NCBI RefSeq assembly: GCF_015767245.1
Contig: NZ_JADOTV010000001.1
Span: 62,001 to 126,000, forward strand
Length of the DNA: 64,000 nucleotides
Reading direction: 5' to 3'
Source of the DNA: Aureivirga sp. CE67
GTDB taxonomy: Bacteria > Bacteroidota > Bacteroidia > Flavobacteriales > Flavobacteriaceae
This document shows positions 8,935 through 16,614 of the stretch, in pieces (position 1 is the stretch's first letter; each line of letters opens with the position of its first letter). The notes under the pieces are model-generated. The model did no database searches. It saw only the letters and a program-made list of their open reading frames with translations, and was not told the DNA's origin. The translations under genes were made by a program, and so were the position numbers.

Positions 8935-9792
8935 CTATTTTTTTCCCTCGTTAAATAAAAACTCTTTTTCTTCGGACGATAAACTATCGTATCCTGATTT
9001 GCTAATTTTATCCAAAATCGCATCTATTTTATTCTGACGTTCTCTTGGTGAATAACTTTTTGGTACAGATTTGTTAGATGCTTTTTTAGTTGATTTATGT
9101 ACCGTTTTCAAATGTGATTTCGGTTTCTTTAAATTTCTTCCAAAAGAAAAAATTGTTTGCATGCTTACTTCAAACCATTTCCCGATATCAATATTATTAT
9201 TTAAAGCCTTAGTATAAACAAATCCTAAAATCGCTCCTCCTAAATGTGCAATTGCTGCTCCTGCATCAGGTGTACCAAGTTGAACTAAATTTAATCCTAC
9301 CCAAACTAATGCAATAAATAAGATTTTAACAGGACCAATAAATCGAATATGAAATGAATATTGTGGAATTTTCGTTGTAATACCAATCAAAATTGCTGAA
9401 ACAGCAGCAGATGCTCCTCCAAGTGGCATTATTACATGATTAGGATTAATCGCATAAAAACCAAGGAAAAACGCAGCTCCCGATAATAATCCTAGAAAAT
9501 AATAATTTAGAAATTTTTTAGGCGTAAAAAAATCTAAGAACAAATTTCCGAAATAATATAAAACTAAGAGAATCGATAAAATATGAAAGAATCGAAAATG
9601 AACAAAACCATAACTAATAGCTGTCCAAGGTTTCTTCAAAAACTCAGAAAAAGAAACTGGAAGAGCTACCCAATTTTGAAAAAAACTTTGAAACAATAAT
9701 GAAAAAACAAAAAACAGAATGTTTATATAAATTATTTTTTCATTTACCGAAGCTTTATGATAAGCATGTTTTATATCTTCAACTAAATTCAT
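8935..9792 (-). CDS. Rhomboid family intramembrane serine protease (C-terminally extended)
   Basis: 285-aa polytopic protease. Catalytic serine in GGASAAVSA (GxSx motif in TM4) and partner His in AHLGGAILG (TM6), the standard rhomboid dyad. After the last helix there is a ~85-residue Lys/Ser-rich cytoplasmic tail (KKPKSHLKTVHKSTKKASNKS) ending in a charged segment. It lies 3 nt from the neighbouring paralogue at 9796 and 2 nt from the EEP gene, so one transcript. The substrate is not identifiable. It differs from its neighbour by lacking the long Asn-rich loop and by having the tail. Confidence 0.9.
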   Translation of the reverse strand: MNLVEDIKHAYHKASVNEKIIYINILFFVFSLLFQSFFQNWVALPVSFSEFLKKPWTAISYGFVHFRFFHILSILLVLYYFGNLFLDFFTPKKFLNYYFLGLLSGAAFFLGFYAINPNHVIMPLGGASAAVSAILIGITTKIPQYSFHIRFIGPVKILFIALVWVGLNLVQLGTPDAGAAIAHLGGAILGFVYTKALNNNIDIGKWFEVSMQTIFSFGRNLKKPKSHLKTVHKSTKKASNKSVPKSYSPRERQNKIDAILDKISKSGYDSLSSEEKEFLFNEGKK

Positions 9793-9795
9793 TTA

Positions 9796-10575
9796 CTAAT
9801 TCCAACGTTTGTTATTAAAACTATTATTTTTCCAATAATATGCCATTATGAAACCAAACAATGCACCTCCTAAATGTGCAAAATTTGCTATTCCAAAATT
9901 ATACCCTGAAATTCCCATAAATAAATCCATTAGAATTAATACTGGTATAAAATATTTAGCTGCTACTGGTATTGGAAGAAATATCAATGATAATTTAGCA
10001 TTAGGGTAATAATATCCATATGCTACCATTACACCATAAACTGCTCCTGAAGCTCCTATTGCTGAACTATTATAATTAGCATAAGCATCTGCTAAACTTG
10101 AACTATTATTTAAAGAATTAATTATTGAAGGATTTTTAATATTTTGATTTAAATAATCTATCCCTGCATTATATCTATTAGAATTTAAGAATTCCATTAC
10201 TTGCATATTATTTAACCCACTATCAATTAATTCATTATATGCTGTAGAATACCCTAAATAGTTTACCAAGGTATAGATAATTCCTGCTCCAATTCCTGCT
10301 GAAAAATAGAAAAACACGAATTTTTTAGTTCCCCATTCTTGTTCCATAGAAGTACCAAATCCCCATAAAGCAAACATATTAAACAAAATATGATATATAG
10401 ACATTTGATTATGCATAAACATACTAGAAACAAATTGCCAAAAACCAAATTCTGGATTTAATGGAAAATGCAGAGCTAAAATATTATTCAAGCCAGGATT
10501 TACAAACCTTGTAGCTAAATAAAATAAAACGTTAATGATAATCAAATGCTTTACAGCCTCGGTCATTCTATACAT
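9796..10575 (-). CDS. Rhomboid family intramembrane serine protease (with Asn-rich loop insert)
   Basis: 259-aa rhomboid. Motifs: HILFNMFALWGFG (helix 2), catalytic Ser in GASGAVYGV, His in ANFAHLGGALFGF. A ~60-residue Asn/Ser-rich insertion (LNSNRYNAGIDYLNQNIKN ... SSLADAYANYNSS) sits between helix 3 and the catalytic helix, where most small rhomboids have a short loop. Start is ATG at 10575, directly abutting the mutL stop; the internal Met4 is an alternative. Co-transcribed with mutL and the second rhomboid. This order recurs, as I remember it, in other flavobacteria, but its logic is unknown. Confidence 0.9.
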   Translation of the reverse strand: MYRMTEAVKHLIIINVLFYLATRFVNPGLNNILALHFPLNPEFGFWQFVSSMFMHNQMSIYHILFNMFALWGFGTSMEQEWGTKKFVFFYFSAGIGAGIIYTLVNYLGYSTAYNELIDSGLNNMQVMEFLNSNRYNAGIDYLNQNIKNPSIINSLNNSSSLADAYANYNSSAIGASGAVYGVMVAYGYYYPNAKLSLIFLPIPVAAKYFIPVLILMDLFMGISGYNFGIANFAHLGGALFGFIMAYYWKNNSFNNKRWN

Positions 10576-12852
10576 CTATCTAAATCTTTTATCAATTTCA
10601 TCTAAAGATACCGAAATAAAAGTGGATTTCCCAAACGGAGAAATATTCGGATCTTTACATAAGAAAAGTTTATTCACAATTTCTTCCTGCTCCTTATTTG
10701 TCAAAATACTTCCTGTTCTTATTGCTAAACTTTTTGCCAAACTTTTTGCCATAATATCTAATTGGCTAAAGCTTGTTTCAGGAACTTCATTTTTAATATC
10801 TTCCAATAACTGCTCGATAATTATCGGCACTTGAGATTCAGTAATACTTGTCGGAATTCCAGAAACCATAATCGTGTCCTCTGAAATACTTTCAAATACA
10901 AAACCAATATTTTCTAAATCTAATTGAATTTCTTTTATTAATTCAATGTCAATTTTATTGAACACTACTTCCAATGGAAATAAAAGTTGCTGACTGGTAG
11001 CTTCTTTTACTGTAATATTCTCTAAATACTCTTCATATAAAATACGCTGATGTGCCAATTGCTGATTGATAAAAATCACTCCAGATTTAATTGTACTTAC
11101 AATGTATTTTTTATGAACTTGATGTGTTTTATTTACATTTATGTTTTGTTCCTCTCCAAATAATGTTGGAGTTTCTGGAACCAATTCGCTATGCGATGTA
11201 AACTCTAATGTTACATTTTCTTTTTCATTCTGATCAAAAGAAGTAATATCCGAACTTAGTTTACTTTCAAAAAGTTGCTCATTAAAATCATCAGAAGAAG
11301 TTCCCATTTTCGATTCAAACAAATTAGAATCATCTTCAGACATACTTCCCATCTTCGACTCGAAAGTTGTGTGTGAATCCTCAGAATCACTCCCCATTTT
11401 CGACTCAAATAAATTCGGATTTTCATCTGGTAAACTTCCCATCTTTGATTCAAAAGTAGTATGAGAATCTTCAGAACTATTTCCCATTTTCGACTCGAAA
11501 AGATTCGATGTATCATCATCTGATAAACTCCCCATCTTCGACTCAAAAGTAGTCGGTGTTTCTATAGATTCATTACCAAGTTTTGATTCAAATAAATTTG
11601 CTGGTTCATTTTGAGCACCTCCCATTTTAGATTCAAATGTAGAAGGTTCTTTTTGCTCTAAAGGTGTAGTATCTACATAAAGACTTTCCCAAGAATTTGT
11701 TTGCTTTGGCTTATAACTCTTAGAAAAACTTTGTTGATTTCCTTCTGCAAAAGGATTGAAATTTGGATCTACTTTAATGGTTGGAGAACTCACCGAATTT
11801 TCTTTAGAACCAAAACTCTCATCCATTGAAGTATCTCTATCGAAATCCAACACTGGTGAAATATTATATTGTCCTAAACTATGTTTAATTGTAGATCTTA
11901 GAATAGCGTATAATGTTTTTTCATCTTCAAACTTAATTTCAGTTTTGGTCGGATGAATATTAACATCTACACTCTGTGGTGGTACTTTTAAATATAAAAA
12001 ATATGTAGGAAATGCATCCTTCGCTATCAAACCATCAAAAGCAGAATTCACCGCATGATTTAGATAAGTACTTTTTATAAATCTATCATTCACAAAAAAG
12101 AACTGTTCTCCTCTTTTCTTTTTTGCATATTCAGGTTTTGTAACAAATCCTGTAATTGTAATTATATCTGTTTCCTCATGAATAGGAACCAATTTTTCAT
12201 TTGTCTTATTACCAAAAATCGCAACAATTCTTTGTCTTAAATTACTTTTTGGTAAATAATAAACTTCACTTTGATTATGATATAAAGAAAAAGCGATAGA
12301 AGGATGTGCCAAAGCAACTCGTTGAAATTCGTCTACAATATGACGCATTTCCACAGTGTTCGACTTTAAGAAATTTCTTCTCGCTGGAATATTATAAAAC
12401 AGATTTTTTACAGATATCGCTGTTCCTTTTGCTGTTGAAATCACTTCTTGATTTATAACATCACTTCCTTCCATCTTGATTAAAGTTCCCAACTCATCTT
12501 CTTCTCTTCTAGTACGAAGCTCTACGTGAGCTATCGCAGCAATAGAAGCCAAAGCTTCACCTCTAAAACCTTTTGTTTCTAAAGAAAATAAATCTTTTGC
12601 GTCTTTAATTTTGGAAGTTGCATGTCTTTCAAAAGAAAGTCTAGCATCTGTTGCACTCATTCCTATCCCATTATCTATGGTTTGAATCAGTGTTTTCCCA
12701 GCATCTTTAATAATTAATTTGATATCCGAAGAACCTGCATCGATAGAATTTTCTAATAATTCTTTTACAACAGAAGCAGGACGTTGCACAACTTCACCTG
12801 CAGCAATCTGATTTGCCACATGATCTGGTAGTAACTGTATTATATCTGCCAT
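10576..12852 (-). CDS. mutL: DNA mismatch repair protein MutL
   Basis: 758-aa matchmaker ATPase of mismatch repair. The N-terminal GHKL ATPase is complete: IAAGEVVQRPASVVKELLEN, DNGIGM, RHATSKI, GFRGEALASI and the transducer SVDVNIHPTKTEIKF. The linker (~345-545) is unusual: nine copies of F-E-S-K-(M/L)-G at a 15-16-residue period in an acidic Ser/Asp background. The C-terminal dimerisation domain is present, but the position of the DQHAxxE endonuclease motif (about residue 595) reads NQQLAHQ, so the nuclease site looks degenerate. It follows a 97-aa membrane protein by 8 nt and abuts the rhomboid gene. Confidence 0.96.
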   Translation of the reverse strand: MADIIQLLPDHVANQIAAGEVVQRPASVVKELLENSIDAGSSDIKLIIKDAGKTLIQTIDNGIGMSATDARLSFERHATSKIKDAKDLFSLETKGFRGEALASIAAIAHVELRTRREEDELGTLIKMEGSDVINQEVISTAKGTAISVKNLFYNIPARRNFLKSNTVEMRHIVDEFQRVALAHPSIAFSLYHNQSEVYYLPKSNLRQRIVAIFGNKTNEKLVPIHEETDIITITGFVTKPEYAKKKRGEQFFFVNDRFIKSTYLNHAVNSAFDGLIAKDAFPTYFLYLKVPPQSVDVNIHPTKTEIKFEDEKTLYAILRSTIKHSLGQYNISPVLDFDRDTSMDESFGSKENSVSSPTIKVDPNFNPFAEGNQQSFSKSYKPKQTNSWESLYVDTTPLEQKEPSTFESKMGGAQNEPANLFESKLGNESIETPTTFESKMGSLSDDDTSNLFESKMGNSSEDSHTTFESKMGSLPDENPNLFESKMGSDSEDSHTTFESKMGSMSEDDSNLFESKMGTSSDDFNEQLFESKLSSDITSFDQNEKENVTLEFTSHSELVPETPTLFGEEQNINVNKTHQVHKKYIVSTIKSGVIFINQQLAHQRILYEEYLENITVKEATSQQLLFPLEVVFNKIDIELIKEIQLDLENIGFVFESISEDTIMVSGIPTSITESQVPIIIEQLLEDIKNEVPETSFSQLDIMAKSLAKSLAIRTGSILTNKEQEEIVNKLFLCKDPNISPFGKSTFISVSLDEIDKRFR
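11256..11645. repeat. Tandem repeats encoding nine FESK(M/L)G motifs in mutL linker
   Basis: Degenerate ~45-48-bp repeats within mutL. Alternate copies read TFESKMG and LFESKMG/KLG, separated by acidic linkers such as SEDSHT and SDDD. The DNA copies differ at synonymous sites, so the peptide is conserved better than the DNA. Confidence 0.85.
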
Positions 12853-12860
12853 TAATTTTT

Positions 12861-13154
12861 TTATATAAATCCAAGTAAATAAGCTGCAATCGCAATTAAG
12901 ATTGTAATGATTAGAGCTAATCTTCTATTAGCTCCTCTATCTACAACCGAACCTTTTGATCGTTTCCAATCATCTTTTAGGTTATTCTTGGAAAGAGTAA
13001 CTTTAAAATCTTTATCAGATGAATTAACCGTTTTTTCATCCTTTTTCTCATATTTTTTCTTCAAATCGTCCAGACGTTCCTTTCTTGGATCGTAATAACG
13101 AGGTTTGTAGTCAAAAACGTAATTTGAGCGAGGTTTAAAAGCATTGAACAACAT
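12861..13154 (-). CDS. Small tail-anchored membrane protein, often mislabelled riboflavin synthase beta
   Basis: 97 aa. The first ~70 residues are strongly charged (YDPRKERLDDLKKKYEKKDEK), and the C-terminus is one membrane helix (LALIITILIAIAAYLLGF), so it should be a tail-anchored inner-membrane protein. It has no lumazine or riboflavin synthase motif; homologues are, as I recall, annotated as a riboflavin synthase subunit only because ribH is adjacent. It has its own promoter (13182-13213) and leads into mutL with an 8-nt gap. Function unknown. Confidence 0.75.
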   Translation of the reverse strand: MLFNAFKPRSNYVFDYKPRYYDPRKERLDDLKKKYEKKDEKTVNSSDKDFKVTLSKNNLKDDWKRSKGSVVDRGANRRLALIITILIAIAAYLLGFI

Positions 13155-13181
13155 AATCTTAAGTTTTTACGGTTGATAAAT

Positions 13182-13213
13182 CAAAGTTACTTATTTCAGT
13201 AAAAGTACTCAAA
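13182..13213 (-). promoter_or_regulatory. Promoter of the small membrane protein-mutL operon
   Basis: Minus strand: TTTG (13213-13210), 20-nt spacer, TAACTTTG (13189-13182), 28 nt before the ATG at 13154. Confidence 0.55.
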
Positions 13214-13241
13214 TATTATACCAAGTATAATCTGTTAAAGT

Positions 13242-13727
13242 TTACTCAGTTTCGCGCTTTAAAACTGCCATTTTGATAGCTGCCACAGCACATTCGATAC
13301 CTTTGTTTCCGAATTTACCTCCAGAACGATCGATTGATTGTTGCTTTGTATTGTCTGTTAATACACAGAAAATAACTGGAATATCTTGTTGTACATTTAA
13401 ATCTTTGATTCCTTGTGTCACTCCGTCACATACAAAGTCAAAATGTTTTGTCTCTCCTTGGATTACATTTCCGATAGCAATTACAGCATCTAATTCCTGT
13501 GTTCCTACCATTCTAGTACATCCGTAGATTAACTCGTAACTTCCAGGTACGTTCCAACGAATAATATTTTCATCTGTTGCTCCGTGCTCTTTTAAAGTGT
13601 CAATTGCTCCCTGACAAAGGTTTTCTGTGATATCTGAATTCCATTCAGAAACAACAATCCCAAATCGATAGTTATTCAAATTTGGGATTGCTGATTTATC
13701 ATATTTTGATAAATTTTCTGTTGCCAT
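13242..13727 (-). CDS. ribH: 6,7-dimethyl-8-ribityllumazine synthase
   Basis: Condenses 5-amino-6-ribitylaminouracil with 3,4-dihydroxy-2-butanone 4-phosphate in riboflavin synthesis; forms icosahedral shells or pentamers in other bacteria. 161 aa, normal length. Motifs: VVSEWNSDIT (substrate loop), VPGSYELIYG, and the phosphate/catalytic region IGNVIQGETKHFDFVCDGV with the general-base His. It follows the TPR gene by 6 nt. No other rib genes lie nearby, so the pathway is dispersed. Confidence 0.97.
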   Translation of the reverse strand: MATENLSKYDKSAIPNLNNYRFGIVVSEWNSDITENLCQGAIDTLKEHGATDENIIRWNVPGSYELIYGCTRMVGTQELDAVIAIGNVIQGETKHFDFVCDGVTQGIKDLNVQQDIPVIFCVLTDNTKQQSIDRSGGKFGNKGIECAVAAIKMAVLKRETE

Positions 13728-13733
13728 TATATA

Positions 13734-14510
13734 TTATTTTTGTGCAAATTTTGCTTTATTTATATATAACTCAATATCTTTTCCTTCGTTAGAAGATGGA
13801 TATTTATTTTTAATTTCTGTGAAATACTTTTCTGCTTTAGCGTATTCTTTTAAATCCATTGCTGTCAATGCAGCTTTGTATAAGAATAATGGAGTAGAGA
13901 ATTCGTTAACTTTTAATTTAGCCGCTTTTTCGTAGTAAGAAAGTGCTTCTGATAATTGCTCTAAATTTGCGAAAGAATCTCCGATAGCTCCAATTGCTGA
14001 AGGTGCAACAATCTCATCATCTGCTTTAAAAGCATCTAAATATTGAATTGCTTTTTGGTAATCTTTCATTTTTAAATAAGAAGCTCCTGCATAAAAGTTT
14101 GCTAAGTTTCCAGCTTTTGTTCCAGAATACTCAGTAGCTACATCTAAGAAACCTAATTTTCCATCAGCTCCTGTTAATCCTAAATTTAATAAAGAATCAT
14201 TTGCAACTTCATTTGCTGTTGCTTCTGTAAAATATTGTTTTGGGAAAGCTAATTCGTTTGCAGCCTCTGTTTCATTTGGAGATGAAACAAATTTTTGATA
14301 TCCTAAATATCCTAAGACACAAACAACGACAACACCAATTGTTCCATAAATAGCCTTCTGATTCTTCATGATAAACTCCTCTGATTTATTAGCAGTTTCG
14401 TCTAAAGTATCAAAAACCTCAGCTGTTGTACTGTGTTCTTCGATTTCTGGTTGCTCTTGTTCAACAACTACTTTTTTCTCCTTACTTGGTTTTTTTTTGT
14501 ACGTTGCCAT
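13734..14510 (-). CDS. Membrane-anchored tetratricopeptide repeat protein
   Basis: 258 aa. A charged cytoplasmic N-terminus with a Lys-rich start, one membrane helix (AIYGTIGVVVVCVLGYLGY, about residues 53-71), and a periplasmic domain with several TPR-like helical pairs (ALSYYEKAAKLKVNEFSTPL; LKEYAKAEKYFTEIKNKYPS). The topology recalls YfgM, a chaperone-linked TPR protein, but no partner can be identified. First gene before ribH; divergent from recF. A TACTTTTG box (14542-14535) lies 25 nt upstream of the ATG. Confidence 0.85.
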   Translation of the reverse strand: MATYKKKPSKEKKVVVEQEQPEIEEHSTTAEVFDTLDETANKSEEFIMKNQKAIYGTIGVVVVCVLGYLGYQKFVSSPNETEAANELAFPKQYFTEATANEVANDSLLNLGLTGADGKLGFLDVATEYSGTKAGNLANFYAGASYLKMKDYQKAIQYLDAFKADDEIVAPSAIGAIGDSFANLEQLSEALSYYEKAAKLKVNEFSTPLFLYKAALTAMDLKEYAKAEKYFTEIKNKYPSSNEGKDIELYINKAKFAQK

Positions 14511-14625
14511 ATGTTATTTTTAATTTAGTAAGCGCAAAAGTAGCTTTTTTAATTGAAAAGTAAAAACACATTATTATCAAAATTATTAATAATTTGCGAT
14601 TTATTTTAAGATAGGGAATTTGTTT

Positions 14626-15705
14626 ATGTATTTACAAAAATTAACATTGTTTAATTTTAAGAATTTTGAATCAGAAACTTTTGAGTTTGAATCAAAAATA
14701 AATTGTTTTGTTGGGAATAATGGTGTTGGAAAAACAAATGTACTGGATGCGATTTATTATCTATCCTTTGCTAAAAGTTATTTTAACCCTATTGCTTCTC
14801 AAAATATTCGTCATCATCAGGATTTTTTCATGATTGAAGGAGATTATTTTATGGATGACCATTCGGACAAAATTATTTGTAGCTTAAAAAAAGGACAAAA
14901 GAAAATATTAAAGAAAAATGGCAAGAACTACGATAAATTTTCAGAACATATTGGTTCTATTCCATTGGTTATTATTTCGCCAGCAGACAGAGATTTGATT
15001 GTAGAAGGAAGCGAAAGCCGAAGAAAATTCATGGACGGAGTAATTTCTCAACTAGATAAACATTATCTTCAAACATTGATTTCTTATAATAAAGTAATTT
15101 CTCAGAGAAATGCTTTGCTAAAATATTTTGCTGCAAACAGAACATTCGATCCATTAAACCTAGAAATTTACAACGAACAACTCTGTGACTTAGGAAAGAT
15201 TATTCATGAAAAAAGAACAAAATTCATGGAGGATTTCATTCCTATTTTCAAAAAATGGCAAGCAATTATTTCTGAAAATAAAGAAGAAGTTTCTCTGGTT
15301 TATAAATCAAAATTAAACGAAGAATCTTTAGAAACACTTTTAGAAAAATCTTTAGAAAAAGATCGAGTTCTTCAATATACAAGTGTTGGGATTCAAAGAG
15401 ACGATTTATCTTTTGAAATTGATGGTTTTCCAATTAAGAAATTTGGTTCTCAAGGACAACAAAAAACATATTTGATTGCTTTAAAATTAGCACAATATGA
15501 TTTTATCAAAGCACAAACAGAGCGTTTGCCAATCTTACTTTTAGATGATGTTTTTGATAAATTAGATGAAACTAGAGTACAGCAAATCGTAAATCTGGTA
15601 AATGATTCTAATTTTGGTCAAATTTTTATCAGCGATACACATTATGAAAGAACTGAAAAAGTAGTAAAAGAAACGAATCAATCCTATAAAATAATTCAAT
15701 TATAA
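14626..15705 (+). CDS. recF: DNA replication and repair protein RecF
   Basis: SMC-like ATPase that helps load RecA at gapped DNA. 359 aa from ATG 14626 ([15 protein letters not shown], the family start; a TTG two codons earlier is unlikely). Walker A GNNGVGKT (residues 30-37), signature region FGSQGQQKT and Walker [15 protein letters not shown]. Divergent from the TPR-ribH genes, and separated from the DUF721 gene downstream by a hairpin terminator. The neighbouring gene belongs to the same recF-DUF721 pairing seen in other bacteria. Confidence 0.96.
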   Translation: MYLQKLTLFNFKNFESETFEFESKINCFVGNNGVGKTNVLDAIYYLSFAKSYFNPIASQNIRHHQDFFMIEGDYFMDDHSDKIICSLKKGQKKILKKNGKNYDKFSEHIGSIPLVIISPADRDLIVEGSESRRKFMDGVISQLDKHYLQTLISYNKVISQRNALLKYFAANRTFDPLNLEIYNEQLCDLGKIIHEKRTKFMEDFIPIFKKWQAIISENKEEVSLVYKSKLNEESLETLLEKSLEKDRVLQYTSVGIQRDDLSFEIDGFPIKKFGSQGQQKTYLIALKLAQYDFIKAQTERLPILLLDDVFDKLDETRVQQIVNLVNDSNFGQIFISDTHYERTEKVVKETNQSYKIIQL

Positions 15706-15727
15706 TTCGTTACTTTGCATAATATTC

Positions 15728-15757
15728 CCTCTCCAATCTCGGAGAGGTTTTTCTTTT
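15728..15757 (+). terminator. Terminator between recF and the DciA-like gene
   Basis: Perfect 7-bp GC-rich stem CCTCTCC/GGAGAGG with a 6-nt loop, followed by TTTTTC. Lies 23 nt past the recF stop and only 16 nt before the next ATG, so it may attenuate read-through. Confidence 0.75.
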
Positions 15758-15772
15758 AAAATTCATTTCACC

Positions 15773-16069
15773 ATGGCAAAAAGACAAAACGATTCTTATT
15801 CTATCAAAGATTTAATGGATGCTTTTATTAGCGAAAACAATCTTACAAGAGGTTTTGTAAAAATAAATGCGCAAGAAGCTTGGGTAAAAATCATGGGAAA
15901 TGGTGTGAATTCCTACACAGAAAGAGTAGAACTTAAAGGAAAAACGCTTATCGTCCGTTTAACTTCTTCTGTTTTAAGAGAAGAACTTAGCCATGGTAAG
16001 CAAAAAATCATCGAAATGATGAATAGAGAACTTGGGAATAACTCGATTACAAATATTACTTTAAGGTAA
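15773..16069 (+). CDS. DUF721/DciA-like protein
   Basis: 98 aa. Resembles the DUF721 family, whose DciA members recruit the replicative helicase DnaB in bacteria that lack DnaC/DnaI loaders. Features: an N-terminal helix with LMDAFISENNL, then the KH-like part QEAWVKIMG...VELKGKTLIVRLTSSVLREELSHGKQKIIEMMN and a short C-terminal strand. Adjacency to recF fits the family. It is shorter than proteobacterial DciA and lacks its long disordered tail. The stop overlaps the 3' end of the convergent lipoprotein gene by 9 nt. Confidence 0.85.
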   Translation: MAKRQNDSYSIKDLMDAFISENNLTRGFVKINAQEAWVKIMGNGVNSYTERVELKGKTLIVRLTSSVLREELSHGKQKIIEMMNRELGNNSITNITLR

Positions 16070-16609
16070 TTCTATCTTAAAGAATAAACTATCATTTATA
16101 ATTTCTGGTTTATAAATCAATGTTTTCACCTTTCCAGTAGGTTTTACGTTTGTATCATTATGTTTATAAGTTGGAAACGATCTATAAATCTTTCCATTTT
16201 TCATCAAAATTGAATCATGTCCCATATAATCTGTTTCAGTAACAGGTGGAAATTTCACATATTCAACTTTTCTATTTCCCTGAATCCAAAATGGTAAGAT
16301 TTGCTTATATGCTCCACTTCCTGCAGAATAAGTAACAAAATATAGAATTGTATCATTTCCTAAAGGACTACCGTAAATATTTTCAATTGGGTCTACTTCT
16401 TGATGAAAAATAATTGAATCCGTGTCTACTTTCGAAATTTCAAAATCACTTAAACTCATTGATTTTTTAATTTCACTAAACAAAAAACCTCTAAAAAAAT
16501 TATCTTTTGTAATATATCTTTTCATAGTTTGTTTTTTAACATTCTGTTTTGGTTTATCCGTGCAAGAAAACAACATTCCTACAATAAATAATATCAATAT
16601 TTTTCTCAT
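16061..16609 (-). CDS. Lipoprotein of unknown function
   Basis: 182 aa. N-terminal signal with lipobox (ILFIVGMLFSC, Cys about 16). The mature part is rich in beta-type segments (DTILYFVTYSAGSGAYKQIL, FPPVTETDYMGHDSI, KTLIYKPEIINDSLFFKIEL) with no motif I recognise. It lies 5 nt downstream of the 16615 gene, so the two are probably co-transcribed; its 3' end overlaps the DUF721 gene on the other strand. Confidence 0.7.
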   Translation of the reverse strand: MRKILILFIVGMLFSCTDKPKQNVKKQTMKRYITKDNFFRGFLFSEIKKSMSLSDFEISKVDTDSIIFHQEVDPIENIYGSPLGNDTILYFVTYSAGSGAYKQILPFWIQGNRKVEYVKFPPVTETDYMGHDSILMKNGKIYRSFPTYKHNDTNVKPTGKVKTLIYKPEIINDSLFFKIELP

Positions 16610-16614
16610 CAGCT

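Noticed and set aside
12861-13154. Annotation as riboflavin synthase subunit beta
   Set aside because: No lumazine or riboflavin synthase motif; a charged tail-anchored protein next to ribH. The name would only reflect adjacency.
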